A stretch of DNA of 32,016 nucleotides from an uncultured Muribaculaceae bacterium (GTDB lineage: Bacteria; Bacteroidota; Bacteroidia; Bacteroidales; Muribaculaceae): the NCBI GenBank assembly GCA_944321715.1, contig CALUMJ010000032.1, forward strand, positions 1 to 32,016, read 5' to 3'. The position numbers and the translations under genes were made by a program. The notes under the pieces were generated by a model that worked only from the letters and a program-made list of their open reading frames with translations, did not search any database and was not told the DNA's origin. This document shows, piece after piece, positions 6,974 to 15,132 of the stretch; the first letter of the stretch is position 1; the number at the start of each line of letters is the position of its first letter.

Positions 6974-8197
6974 ATGAGAAAGTTTTACATCGCATTTCCA
7001 GTCATGGCAATGGCTGCCATGATTGTAGCACAGGCGGCAAGTCCGGTGCATAGCACTGTGCTTGAATATGTTCCGGCTCCAGGACAGTTCACTAATGCTC
7101 TGCCCGAGTGGGAAGACGGCGACGATGCCGCCGCAATGGCCACGAAGGCTTATAATTACATGGTACCCGACGAAAGCATGATTTCGCTTGGCGGATATGG
7201 CGGGTATGTCGTGGTAGGGTTTGACCACACCATAGTAAATGTCGAGAATGTCCGTGACATTTACTTGGAGGGCAACGCATTCCAGGCCGACGCAACCTCC
7301 ACAAGGGGCGGCAGTTGTGAACCCGGAGTGGTGCTTGTGGCTTACGACATCAATGGAAACGGGCTGCCCGACGATAATGAATGGTTTGAAATCCGTGGCA
7401 GTGAATATGATAATTCGATGCTCGATTATGAATGCACATATTACCGCCCCGACACCGATGATGCCGACATACGTTGGACCGACAACCGAGGCAACGAAGG
7501 CTATGTATATAAAAACGTGTACCATTCTCAACCTTATTGGCCACAGTGGCTGCTCGACCAAGAAACTCTAACTTTCCGTGGCATCAGGCTCCCCGACAAC
7601 GGCGTTGATGAAAGCGGCAACGGCACTTACTTCGTGTTGTCGCAATTTGACTATGGATATGCCGACAATGCCCCAAATCTGTTGGGCGGCTCGTGGAACG
7701 ACGAGGCTAAAATCGACATTGACTGGGCCATCGACTTGAATGGCAATTCGGTAAAGATGCCAGGCGTTGACTTCGTGAAAATCTACACTGGCGTAAACCA
7801 GTATAACGGTTGGCTCGGCGAATGCAGCACCGAGGTGTGCCGTGTGATTGATGCCCACGTGACCCGCGAGGGCAGCTTGCCAGTCCTCGACGAGAGTGTG
7901 CAAATCGACCAGTCGGTGCTTGACGCGTTCCTCGCCGCATACGGCGATGGCAACACATCTTCGGCCGCCACAATCAATGGCAACAGCAATTTGCGTGTTT
8001 ACCTCGACCCATCGACGGGCTGCGTCAACTTCAACGCCCCGCAAGGCGGCACGGCGCAAGTGTACAACCAGAGTGGAATGCTGCTCTATAACGGCACTTT
8101 CGGTGAAGGGAGCAACTCAATCGACCTCAGCGGCTATCCTGCAGGGCTATACTTGGTGCGCGTTTCTGGCACCACCACCAAAATCCTGAAGCGATAA
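6974..8197 (+). CDS. secreted cell-surface protein with T9SS type A sorting domain, B12-locus partner of BtuG
   Basis: This 407-residue protein starts with a Sec signal (MRKFYIAFPVMAMAAMIVAQA) and has no lipobox. The body belongs to a family often seen beside DUF5074 proteins in Bacteroidales. Features are a short N-terminal APGQFTNALPEWEDGDDAA, the segment MISLGGYGGYVVVGFDHTI, and GGSCEPGVVLVAYDINGNG followed by LPDDNEWFEIRGSEY, where the DxNxNGxxDD pattern looks like a calcium loop. Later come RWTDNRGNEGYV, RLPDNGVDESGNGTYFVLSQ, and GVDFVKIYTGVNQYNGWLGE. Residues ~335-407 form a type IX secretion sorting domain ending in IDLSGYPAGLYLVRV and a basic tail (KILKR). The ATG at 6974 is preferred to 6962 because it gives a proper signal peptide. 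Its exact role in corrinoid uptake is not known to me. Confidence 0.78.
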   Translation: MRKFYIAFPVMAMAAMIVAQAASPVHSTVLEYVPAPGQFTNALPEWEDGDDAAAMATKAYNYMVPDESMISLGGYGGYVVVGFDHTIVNVENVRDIYLEGNAFQADATSTRGGSCEPGVVLVAYDINGNGLPDDNEWFEIRGSEYDNSMLDYECTYYRPDTDDADIRWTDNRGNEGYVYKNVYHSQPYWPQWLLDQETLTFRGIRLPDNGVDESGNGTYFVLSQFDYGYADNAPNLLGGSWNDEAKIDIDWAIDLNGNSVKMPGVDFVKIYTGVNQYNGWLGECSTEVCRVIDAHVTREGSLPVLDESVQIDQSVLDAFLAAYGDGNTSSAATINGNSNLRVYLDPSTGCVNFNAPQGGTAQVYNQSGMLLYNGTFGEGSNSIDLSGYPAGLYLVRVSGTTTKILKR

Positions 8198-8228
8198 AAC
8201 AAATTCATCATAAACAAATTTATAGCAA

Positions 8229-9890
8229 ATGAAAAAAACTGTTACTTTGTTTAGTGCTGCCGTGATGATTTCAACGGCTGCGGCACAAGTCGCTTTACAC
8301 GGCATATCGGTGCGAGGCGAGCTTGTTGAAACTACTGCCACCGAACCCGAATTGCCCGAGGAGTTCACCGACGGGTTCTTCATACAGAACGAGGACTGGT
8401 TTGGCCATTACCTTGGTTCAATCAATTGGGTGGGCAGCGACGGCACGGTTTACTACAACGTGGACGACAAGGTCAACGGAGCCGAAGTGCTTGGCAACAT
8501 CTCGCAGTTCGGTCAAATCTATGGCGACTATTACTATGTCACATCGAAGCAGGCCCCACGGTTTATAATCCTCGATGCCAAGACGCTGAAGGTGCAGAAG
8601 TCGTTTGACACGACTGGTGTTGGCGACGGGCGCGACGTGCTGAATGTCGATGACGATAAGCTATACGTTGGCGGAGCTAACGGCATCATTGTGTATGACA
8701 AGAACGAGGGAGTTTTCAAGGGTCAAGTCGAGGGTACTTCGGGCGGCCAAGTGGGCATGATGGTGAGGGTCGGCAACTATGTGTTTGCCGCCGAGCAATC
8801 GACCGGCGTGCTTGTCATCGACCCGGCTACCGACGCAGTGGCGCAAACCATCGAGCGCACATCGGCACAAGGCCTGACTGTGACAAGAGATGGCCACATC
8901 TGGTGTACGCTGCCGAGCGAGAGCAGTATCATGCGCATCGACCCTGTGACTTTTGACACTAAGGTGTTTGAGATTGGCAAAACCCTTGTAAGTTTGTGGG
9001 GGCAATGCAAGCCCGACTATGTGTGTGCAAGCTACACCGAGGATGCACTGTTTGTCGTCAATGGTGCATCAAGGCATGATTCGGCCAAGTTGTTGTCGAA
9101 ATTTACAATTGACGAGAAAGGCGACCTTGTCGAGGACGATACGTTCCAATTCACCATGCCAACTACATATACTGGCCTATCGTTTTACGGGTCGCCACGC
9201 ATCAATCCCAATACGGGCGACTTGATAGCCACGGTGATGACATACCGCGGTGGGAACCACGAACTGTTATACATCAATCCTACTACTGGCAAAGTGAAAG
9301 AGGAAGTGGATTTGTTCAACGACGATGGCAACCAGTATTACTGGTTTCCGTCGATGCCGGTCTTCCCCGACAACAATGCGCCAGAGGTTGACATTGACGA
9401 CATATCTGCATCCATTGGCGATACATTCAGCTATACAGTCACGGAATTCTTATCCGATGCCGATAACCTCCCGGCACTTGCTGTTGTCGAGGTCGAAACA
9501 AGTGACGAAAGCATTGTCACTGTCGGCAACGACGGTCTTACGTTCTTGGTTTCTGCTGTGGGTGAAGGTTCGGCATATATTATGCTTACGGCCAACTCTA
9601 ATGGACGTGTCATAGAGAAAACTATCTCGGTGGAGGTTGCCAATGGTACAAGCAGCGCTGATATGGCTGCCGATGCAGGCATAAGCATAGTAATGGCAGG
9701 AGAGAAACTACGTGTTGCTGCTCCCGACGCCGGTACGGTCGTTGTATTTGGCATGGACGGCCGCCAAGTGTTGAGCCAAGGCTTTGCTGGCAGTGCTACT
9801 ATCGACCTGGCTGGCTTGTCGAGCGGGGCATATATAGTGAAAGTGGTGTCGGCCAATAATCTTAAAACACAAAAGATAGTAAAAATGTGA
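8229..9890 (+). CDS. secreted DUF5074-like propeller protein with Ig-like and T9SS sorting domains
   Basis: This is a 553-residue, three-part protein with a Sec signal (MKKTVTLFSAAVMISTAAAQ). Residues ~45-375 form a second BtuG/YncE-like propeller: DGFFIQNEDWFGHYLGSINW, GQIYGDYYYVTSKQAPRFII, DDDKLYVGGANGIIVYDKN, VGNYVFAAEQSTGVLVIDP and RDGHIWCTLPSESSIMRIDP. Residues ~385-470 look like an immunoglobulin- or cadherin-like module (NNAPEVDIDDISASIGDTFS). Residues ~483-553 are a T9SS type A sorting domain (VVFGMDGRQVLSQ, IDLAGLSSGAYIVKV, KIVKM). It therefore resembles BtuG in fold but would be exported by T9SS rather than as a lipoprotein. It is the last gene of the riboswitch operon. Ligand unknown; a corrinoid is the natural inference. 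Confidence 0.8.
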   Translation: MKKTVTLFSAAVMISTAAAQVALHGISVRGELVETTATEPELPEEFTDGFFIQNEDWFGHYLGSINWVGSDGTVYYNVDDKVNGAEVLGNISQFGQIYGDYYYVTSKQAPRFIILDAKTLKVQKSFDTTGVGDGRDVLNVDDDKLYVGGANGIIVYDKNEGVFKGQVEGTSGGQVGMMVRVGNYVFAAEQSTGVLVIDPATDAVAQTIERTSAQGLTVTRDGHIWCTLPSESSIMRIDPVTFDTKVFEIGKTLVSLWGQCKPDYVCASYTEDALFVVNGASRHDSAKLLSKFTIDEKGDLVEDDTFQFTMPTTYTGLSFYGSPRINPNTGDLIATVMTYRGGNHELLYINPTTGKVKEEVDLFNDDGNQYYWFPSMPVFPDNNAPEVDIDDISASIGDTFSYTVTEFLSDADNLPALAVVEVETSDESIVTVGNDGLTFLVSAVGEGSAYIMLTANSNGRVIEKTISVEVANGTSSADMAADAGISIVMAGEKLRVAAPDAGTVVVFGMDGRQVLSQGFAGSATIDLAGLSSGAYIVKVVSANNLKTQKIVKM

Positions 9891-9931
9891 TTCCCATACT
9901 GGGTTTTCTGCTATAATAACATTTAAAAGAG

Positions 9932-9963
9932 AAAGGGCGCACCGTGATGGTCGCGCCCTTTTC
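9932..9963 (+). terminator. rho-independent terminator of the B12 operon
   Basis: AAAGGGCGCACC and GGTCGCGCCCTTT pair with one bulged C around a short loop and run into TTTT. The hairpin lies about 40 nt after the last stop codon. The A-run on the 5' side means it could also act on the other strand. Confidence 0.75.
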
Positions 9964-9974
9964 ATATTGATTCA

Positions 9975-10051
9975 GATAAGGAAGGCTTCGGCTCGGCAAA
10001 GCAAATTCGAGCAAGCTCGATTTGCAATTGCGCTCGCCTTGCACTCCTTTG
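9975..10051. repeat. tandem hairpin repeat, unit A (77 bp)
   Basis: It begins GATAAGGAAGGCTTCGGCTC and ends CTCGCCTTGCACTCCTTTG, head-to-tail with unit B. The outer segments of the two units are nearly identical. The middle differs: here GCAAATTCGAGC and GCTCGATTTGC form the hairpin at 10001-10024. The promoter-like end reads CTCCTTTG, one A short of the TACCTTTG found in unit B, so this copy probably lacks a working -7 box. Confidence 0.85.
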
Positions 10052-10135
10052 GATAAGGTAGGCTTCGGCTCGGCAAAGCAAAAAAAATCAGCGAGCTGTT
10101 TTTTTGCAATTGCGCTCGCCTTGCACTACCTTTGC
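10052..10135. repeat. tandem hairpin repeat, unit B (84 bp), carrying the ychF promoter
   Basis: It begins GATAAGGTAGGCTTCGGCTC and ends CTCGCCTTGCACTACCTTTG. The middle differs from unit A (A8 then TCAGC, pairing with GCTG then T7, at 10078-10107) but again forms a hairpin. So sequence changes in one arm are matched in the other while the flanks stay constant. Confidence 0.85.
10103..10134 (+). promoter_or_regulatory. promoter of ychF, inside repeat unit B
   Basis: TTTG at 10103-10106 (the end of the repeat's hairpin) and TACCTTTG at 10127-10134 are 20 nt apart, a full consensus match. The ATG follows 27 nt after the -7 box. Confidence 0.8.
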
Positions 10136-10160
10136 ACTAAAAATAACGATAATATAGAAT

Positions 10161-11264
10161 ATGGCTCTTCAATGTGGCATAGTAGGATTGCCCAACGTGG
10201 GCAAATCGACACTTTTCAATTGCCTTTCAAATGCCAAGGCACAGTCGGCAAATTTCCCTTTTTGTACCATCGACCCGAATGTGGGCGTAATCACTGTTCC
10301 CGATGAACGGCTCAACGTGCTTGCGCAGCTCGTGCACCCACAAAGGATTGTACCGACGACGGTGGAGATTGTCGATATTGCAGGACTCGTGAAAGGCGCA
10401 TCGAAGGGCGAAGGGCTTGGAAACAAGTTCCTTGCAAATATCCGTGAAACCGATGCTATAATACACGTGTTGCGCTGCTTCGACGACGACAACATCACCC
10501 ATGTCGATGGCTCGGTCAACCCTGTGCGCGATAAGGAGGTAATCGACTACGAGCTTATGCTCAAAGACCTTGAAACCATCGAAGGTCGAATAACCCGAGT
10601 GCAAAAACAAGCGCAGACAGGTGGCGACAAGCAGGCCAAGGTGCAATATGAGGTGCTGTGCCGCTACAAGGAAGCCCTTGAGCAGGGCAAGGCTGCAAGG
10701 ACGGTGCAATTCGAGAGCAAGGAGGAACTTAAAGCCGCCCACGACCTATTCCTGCTCACCAACAAGCCGGTGCTTTATGTGTGCAACGTGGACGATGCAA
10801 GTGCGGCTGCGGGAAACAAATATGTTGACAACGTGCGTGAGGCTGTGAAAGATGAAGGAGCCGAAATCTTGATTGTAGCAGCACGGGTGGAGTCGGAAAT
10901 TGCCGAACTCGACAGCTATGACGACAAGCAAATGTTCCTTGCCGAAATAGGGCTTGAAGAATCGGGTGTCAACCGCCTGATTAAGGCTGCTTACAAACTG
11001 CTCAACCTCGAAACGTTCCTCACGGCAGGCCCGCAGGAGGTGCGTGCATGGACTTTCCGCCGTGGCAGCAAGGCTCCGCAGTGCGCCGGTGTAATCCACA
11101 GCGACTTTGAGAAAGGTTTCATCCGTGCCGAGGTCATAAAATATGACGATTACGTGGCACTCGGCAGCGAGGCCGCGGTCAAGGAGGCCGGCAAAATGTA
11201 TGTCGAGGGAAAAGACTACGTCGTGCAGGACGGCGACATAATGCACTTCCGCTTCAACGTGTAA
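10161..11264 (+). CDS. ychF: redox-regulated ribosome-binding ATPase YchF (OLA1 family)
   Basis: A cytoplasmic P-loop NTPase of the Obg/HflX class that binds ribosomes and prefers ATP over GTP. The 367-residue length matches the family (about 363). Motifs: G1 GLPNVGKST (residues 9-17); the switch region NFPFCTIDPNVGVI; G3 DIAGLVKGASKGEGLGN (from residue 72); and TNKPVLYVCNVDD at the place of G4, where YchF proteins replace the NKxD of true GTPases and so favour ATP. A coiled-coil insert lies near 130-190. A TGS domain ends the protein (TFLTAGPQEVRAWTFRRGSK, GVIHSDFEKGFIRAEVI, KDYVVQDGDIMHFRFNV). No terminator separates it from the flippase gene 65 bp downstream, so read-through into the polysaccharide cluster is possible. 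Confidence 0.97.
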   Translation: MALQCGIVGLPNVGKSTLFNCLSNAKAQSANFPFCTIDPNVGVITVPDERLNVLAQLVHPQRIVPTTVEIVDIAGLVKGASKGEGLGNKFLANIRETDAIIHVLRCFDDDNITHVDGSVNPVRDKEVIDYELMLKDLETIEGRITRVQKQAQTGGDKQAKVQYEVLCRYKEALEQGKAARTVQFESKEELKAAHDLFLLTNKPVLYVCNVDDASAAAGNKYVDNVREAVKDEGAEILIVAARVESEIAELDSYDDKQMFLAEIGLEESGVNRLIKAAYKLLNLETFLTAGPQEVRAWTFRRGSKAPQCAGVIHSDFEKGFIRAEVIKYDDYVALGSEAAVKEAGKMYVEGKDYVVQDGDIMHFRFNV

Positions 11265-11329
11265 GCACCGCGCCTACACGCCACAATACCACAAGACGCA
11301 CATACGCATGATGAAAAAATGATGCCACA

Positions 11330-12859
11330 ATGAATTCAGTTTCGACGTCGAGTAACAAGCGCATAGCCCGCAATACCATGATGCTATACATCAGGATGTT
11401 TGTCATCATGGGGGTGACATTGTATATGTCGCGCGTTGTCCTTGACGCACTCGGCGTGGACGACTATGGCATATACAACATCGTGGGCGGCATCGTCGTG
11501 CTGTTCGCGTTCATAAATGGAGCCATGACAACGGCTGTGCAGCGTTTCCTCAACTACGACCTGGGACGCAACGACACAGGCGAGGCGCAACGCGATTTCG
11601 CCGCGAGCCTCAACATATACTTGGGAATCTCGGTGTTATTCATAATATTGGCCGAAACCGTGGGGCTGTGGTTCCTCGACACATACATCAACATCCCTCC
11701 CACGCGCGCCGATGCCGCATGGTGGGCCTATCAGCTGACGGTGCTGACCACCGTCCTCAATATGCTGCGAACAGTGTACAACGCGGCAATCATCGCGCAC
11801 GAACGGATGTCGTTCTATGCCTACACGAGCATCATCGAGGCAGCACTAAGGCTCGGCGTGGCGTTTGCCATATTCATGTTCCCCGACCGGCTTATAAGCT
11901 ACGCCGCATTGCTTGCAGCAGTGTCGCTAATCATATTGGCATGGTACATGGTGTATTGCCGCGCAAAGTTCGAGATATGCCGCCACCACACGTTCACCTA
12001 CGAAAAGGCGAGGTATCGCGGCCTGATAGGCTTCTCGGGCTGGAGCATGCTTGGCGCGATGGCTAACACCGGGGCGCAACAGGGGTGCAACGTGCTGATG
12101 AACATATTCTTCGGCGTGGCATCGAACGCTGCACTCGGCATCGCCAACCAAGTGAACAGCGCGATTTACAATTTCTTGTCGAATTTCCAGACGGCATTCA
12201 ACCCGCAAATCGTCAAGACATACGCGGCTGGCGAGAAAGAGAATTTCACCAACTTGCTCATCAACGCATCGAAATACTCATATTTCCTGATGCTCATGAT
12301 CATAATCCCGTTGTATATCTGTTGCGACGAAGTGCTTGGGCTGTGGTTGGCCGAAGTTCCGCAGCACTCGGCATCGTTCTGCAAGCTGATGTTCATGTTC
12401 ACCATGGTCGATGCATTGCAAGGCCCGCTGTGGGTGTCGGTGCAGGCCACTGGCAAGATACGCAACTACCAAATCCTCATGAGCATATTGATACTGTCGA
12501 GCGTGCCAGTAAGCTACGTGCTACTCAAATTCATCAAGGTGGCCGAGGTCATACTTGCCGTGCGGGTGCTGGCAAATGTCGTGACGGCTGTCGCACGGGT
12601 GATATATTTGCGCAAGTTGCTCGATTTCCCCATAGCCCGCTACCTCAAGGAGGTAATCGCAATATCGCTCATAGTCACAGCCATAGCAGTCGTGGCACCA
12701 TGCGTCACATACGAATGTCTGACGGGATGGGCCAAAGTGGCAGTGACAGTAATAGTTGCGATTTTAAGCACTGCATTGACAGTCTTTTTCATAGGCATGA
12801 AAAGGAATGAAAGGAATTTCGTTTTAAAAACGTTGAAACAATTCGCACACCGCCCATGA
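11330..12859 (+). CDS. wzx: polysaccharide flippase (Wzx/PST, MATE-like) for surface polysaccharide
   Basis: This 509-residue membrane protein has about 14 predicted helices. It is of the PST/oligosaccharide-flippase kind that moves lipid-linked repeat units across the inner membrane. Typical Bacteroidales features are the N-terminal NKRIARNTMMLYIRMFVIMG, then LYMSRVVLDALGVDDYGIYN, VGGIVVLFAFINGAMTTAVQ and RFLNYDLGR, a middle GFSGWSMLGAMANTGAQQGC, and FNPQIVKTYAAG. It opens a plus-strand run of four sugar-polymer genes with short or overlapping junctions; the stop overlaps the next start (ATGA, 12856-12859). No promoter was seen in the 65 bp before it, so ychF may provide one. The substrate is presumably the unit made by the surrounding glycosyltransferases. 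Confidence 0.87.
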   Translation: MNSVSTSSNKRIARNTMMLYIRMFVIMGVTLYMSRVVLDALGVDDYGIYNIVGGIVVLFAFINGAMTTAVQRFLNYDLGRNDTGEAQRDFAASLNIYLGISVLFIILAETVGLWFLDTYINIPPTRADAAWWAYQLTVLTTVLNMLRTVYNAAIIAHERMSFYAYTSIIEAALRLGVAFAIFMFPDRLISYAALLAAVSLIILAWYMVYCRAKFEICRHHTFTYEKARYRGLIGFSGWSMLGAMANTGAQQGCNVLMNIFFGVASNAALGIANQVNSAIYNFLSNFQTAFNPQIVKTYAAGEKENFTNLLINASKYSYFLMLMIIIPLYICCDEVLGLWLAEVPQHSASFCKLMFMFTMVDALQGPLWVSVQATGKIRNYQILMSILILSSVPVSYVLLKFIKVAEVILAVRVLANVVTAVARVIYLRKLLDFPIARYLKEVIAISLIVTAIAVVAPCVTYECLTGWAKVAVTVIVAILSTALTVFFIGMKRNERNFVLKTLKQFAHRP

Positions 12860-13953
12860 CCACCGCAACAATTACTTTCCACGCCGCGCACAATTATGGC
12901 TCGATGCTGCAAGCCTATGCCTTGCAACACGCGCTCATGCAGATAGGGGTAAGCAATGAGATAATCAACCTGCGCACGCCCCGCCAGCGCGAGATGTACA
13001 AGCCCGGTCGCATAGGCGGCAATGCCCTTAAAGACAATATGCGACGTGCATTGGCTCTGCCATTCATGAAAAGGCTGAAAGCGAAATATGCACTTTTCGA
13101 GCAATTCCTGCAAAACGAGCTGAAAATGACGCATGAATTTGCCTCGATTGAAGAAATCAGAAATGCACGGCTCGATTATGATTGCTACATCTCGGGGGGC
13201 GACCAAATATGGAACACCACGCCGAGTGATTTCGACTGGAGCTATTACTTGCCATTCGTCGAGCGGGGCAAACGTATATCGTATGCGGTGAGCATGGGAC
13301 CAAAGTGCAACGAGCAGGTGACCGACCGCGACACTGTGCGCAAGCACCTATTGGCCTATGACCACATATCGGTGCGCGAAAATGCCACTAAACAATTAGT
13401 CGAAAGCCTGACAGGACGGGAGGCGGAAATAACCCTTGACCCGGTGTTGCTATATTCGGCCGAACAGTGGAAAACCTGTTACGACCAAATGCCATTAATC
13501 GACGGCGAATACATCCTCGTATATACCCCGGGGTTTGAAAAGCAGGTGTTCGACACGGCAATGGCAGTGAAACGCATCACGGGGCTTAAAGCCATCAACA
13601 CCATATACCGCCCTAAATGCCTGATGTACTCGGGTATCACTAACAAATTCGACGTGGGGCCGTGGGAATTTCTCAACTTGTTGCAACATGCACAGCTAAT
13701 CGTGAGCGGGTCGTATCACGCGGTGATACTGTCGATACTTTACAACAAGAAATTTGTCGCCGTGAACGGACGGCAGGACAACCGCATGAGCACCATCCTG
13801 CAAGGCACTGGGCTGCTGCACTTGTCGGTGTCGCCCAGCGACGACATAAAAGCCGTCATCGACGGCACAATCGACTTCGCACACGCCAATGATTACATTA
13901 ACACCGAACGCGCCAAAAGCATCAACTTCCTAAAAAATGCCTTGGCCGATTAA
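12856..13953 (+). CDS. polysaccharide pyruvyl transferase family protein
   Basis: This 365-residue cytoplasmic enzyme is of the PS_pyruv_trans family (CsaB/WcaK-like), whose members add ketal-linked pyruvate to sugars from phosphoenolpyruvate. Seen here are the N-terminal HAAHNYGSMLQAYALQHAL (residues 9-27), the central SGGDQIWN (113-120), SYAVSMGPKCNEQVTDRD, HISVRENATKQLVE, and the late GSYHAVILSILYNKKFVAVN. These correspond in order to the family's 'NyGaxLqayAL', 'GSDQvWn', 'sxReklt' and 'DSFHgxvfSiiF' motifs. It is translationally coupled to the flippase (4-bp overlap). Next to it lies an F420-hydrogenase-like iron-sulfur protein, a pairing common in Bacteroidetes capsule clusters. Pyruvylation is inferred from the family; some members may act differently. 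Confidence 0.87.
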   Translation: MTTATITFHAAHNYGSMLQAYALQHALMQIGVSNEIINLRTPRQREMYKPGRIGGNALKDNMRRALALPFMKRLKAKYALFEQFLQNELKMTHEFASIEEIRNARLDYDCYISGGDQIWNTTPSDFDWSYYLPFVERGKRISYAVSMGPKCNEQVTDRDTVRKHLLAYDHISVRENATKQLVESLTGREAEITLDPVLLYSAEQWKTCYDQMPLIDGEYILVYTPGFEKQVFDTAMAVKRITGLKAINTIYRPKCLMYSGITNKFDVGPWEFLNLLQHAQLIVSGSYHAVILSILYNKKFVAVNGRQDNRMSTILQGTGLLHLSVSPSDDIKAVIDGTIDFAHANDYINTERAKSINFLKNALAD

Positions 13954-13963
13954 CACACACATC

Positions 13964-15127
13964 ATGGTAGAAATATGCGACACAAATGATTGCACTGGTT
14001 GCGGGGCGTGCTACAACGCATGTCCACGGGCAGCCATCAGTATGCAGCATGACGACGAGGGCTTCTTGCGCCCCGTGATAGATGCCGGGCTGTGCATCGA
14101 CTGCCACTTGTGCCCCCGAGTGTGCCCGGCAAACAACCCTGTAACGAAGCATGAGCGTGTCGGAAAGCCCATTGCCGCCATTGCTGCCGACATGGCGACA
14201 GTCAAGCGAAGTTCGTCGGGCGGGATGTTCTCGACAATCGCCGAGCATATTTTCGCCGACGGCGGTGTAGTGTATGGCGTGGTGATGGACGAGGGGAACG
14301 TGGCGCACCACACCGTCGCCCGCAATATCGACGAGCTTGCTCCCATGCGTAGCTCGAAATACATACAAAGCGACACACGGCAAACCTACCGCAGCGTGAA
14401 GCAGGACTTGAAACGCGGAGTGCCAGTACTTTACACTGGCACTCCATGCCAAATTGCCGGGTTGCTTAACTACCTTGGCAACACCGACCGAAGCCGCCTC
14501 GTAACAGCCGACGTGGTGTGCCACGGCACTCCGTCGGCCAAGATGTTCATCTCGTATCTGCACAAACTTGCCGACTATAGGCATATACAGTACGAGAATA
14601 TCAAGGATTTCAACTTCCGCCAGACCGACACATGGGACATCGTGCCGGTGTTCTACCTCAACGGCGACAAAATCACGCTGCAAAGGGCCGAGAACCTGTA
14701 TATGCGCCTCTTCTTGTCGGGGAGGCTACATCGCCCATGCTGCTACCATTGCCCCTATGCCACCACCGGACGCATCAGCGACATCACCATCGCCGACTTC
14801 TGGGGCATCGGCGAGAAGATGGCTTTCCACTACGACACCAAGGCTGGCTGCTCGCTAGTATTGCCCAATTCCGACAAAGGCAAGGAACTATTTGCACAAA
14901 TAAGCGGCAAATTGCACTATGAATATCGCAGCTGGGAAGAAGCCCTGAAATACAACCACCAACTGCACACTCCGAGCCGACAACCACGCGACAGGGCGAC
15001 CGCCATAAAAGCGGTACTTGGCAGCGACAGCATCGAACGTGTCAATTACATCATGTTCAACAGCCCTGCAAAGCTGCTACAACGCATCATAAGGAAAATC
15101 CTAAGAAAATTACATTTTATACATTGA
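13964..15127 (+). CDS. Fe-S protein of the coenzyme F420 hydrogenase/dehydrogenase beta-subunit family (polysaccharide-locus type)
   Basis: This 387-residue protein has two N-terminal 4Fe-4S motifs: CTGCGACYNACP (from residue 10) and CIDCHLCPRVCP (from about 44). FrhB-type N- and C-terminal domains follow: SSSGGMFSTIAEHIFADGGV, VYGVVMDEG, SSKYIQSDTRQTYRSVKQDL, YTGTPCQIAGLLNYLG, VCHGTPSAKMF and ISDITIADFWGIGEKM. In methanogens this fold oxidises F420. In Bacteroidetes capsule clusters the same family occurs beside pyruvyl transferases, where its reaction is unsettled; a redox step on a sugar or its donor is a guess. The ATG at 13964 gives the motif the usual short lead; ATG 13937, overlapping the previous gene, is possible. 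Its end nearly touches the GT2 start. Confidence 0.85.
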   Translation: MVEICDTNDCTGCGACYNACPRAAISMQHDDEGFLRPVIDAGLCIDCHLCPRVCPANNPVTKHERVGKPIAAIAADMATVKRSSSGGMFSTIAEHIFADGGVVYGVVMDEGNVAHHTVARNIDELAPMRSSKYIQSDTRQTYRSVKQDLKRGVPVLYTGTPCQIAGLLNYLGNTDRSRLVTADVVCHGTPSAKMFISYLHKLADYRHIQYENIKDFNFRQTDTWDIVPVFYLNGDKITLQRAENLYMRLFLSGRLHRPCCYHCPYATTGRISDITIADFWGIGEKMAFHYDTKAGCSLVLPNSDKGKELFAQISGKLHYEYRSWEEALKYNHQLHTPSRQPRDRATAIKAVLGSDSIERVNYIMFNSPAKLLQRIIRKILRKLHFIH

Positions 15128-15132
15128 CAGCA

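Noticed and set aside
9975-10135. CRISPR array
   Set aside because: Only two units, no spacer of constant length, and the changing part is a self-complementary hairpin. No cas gene is present.
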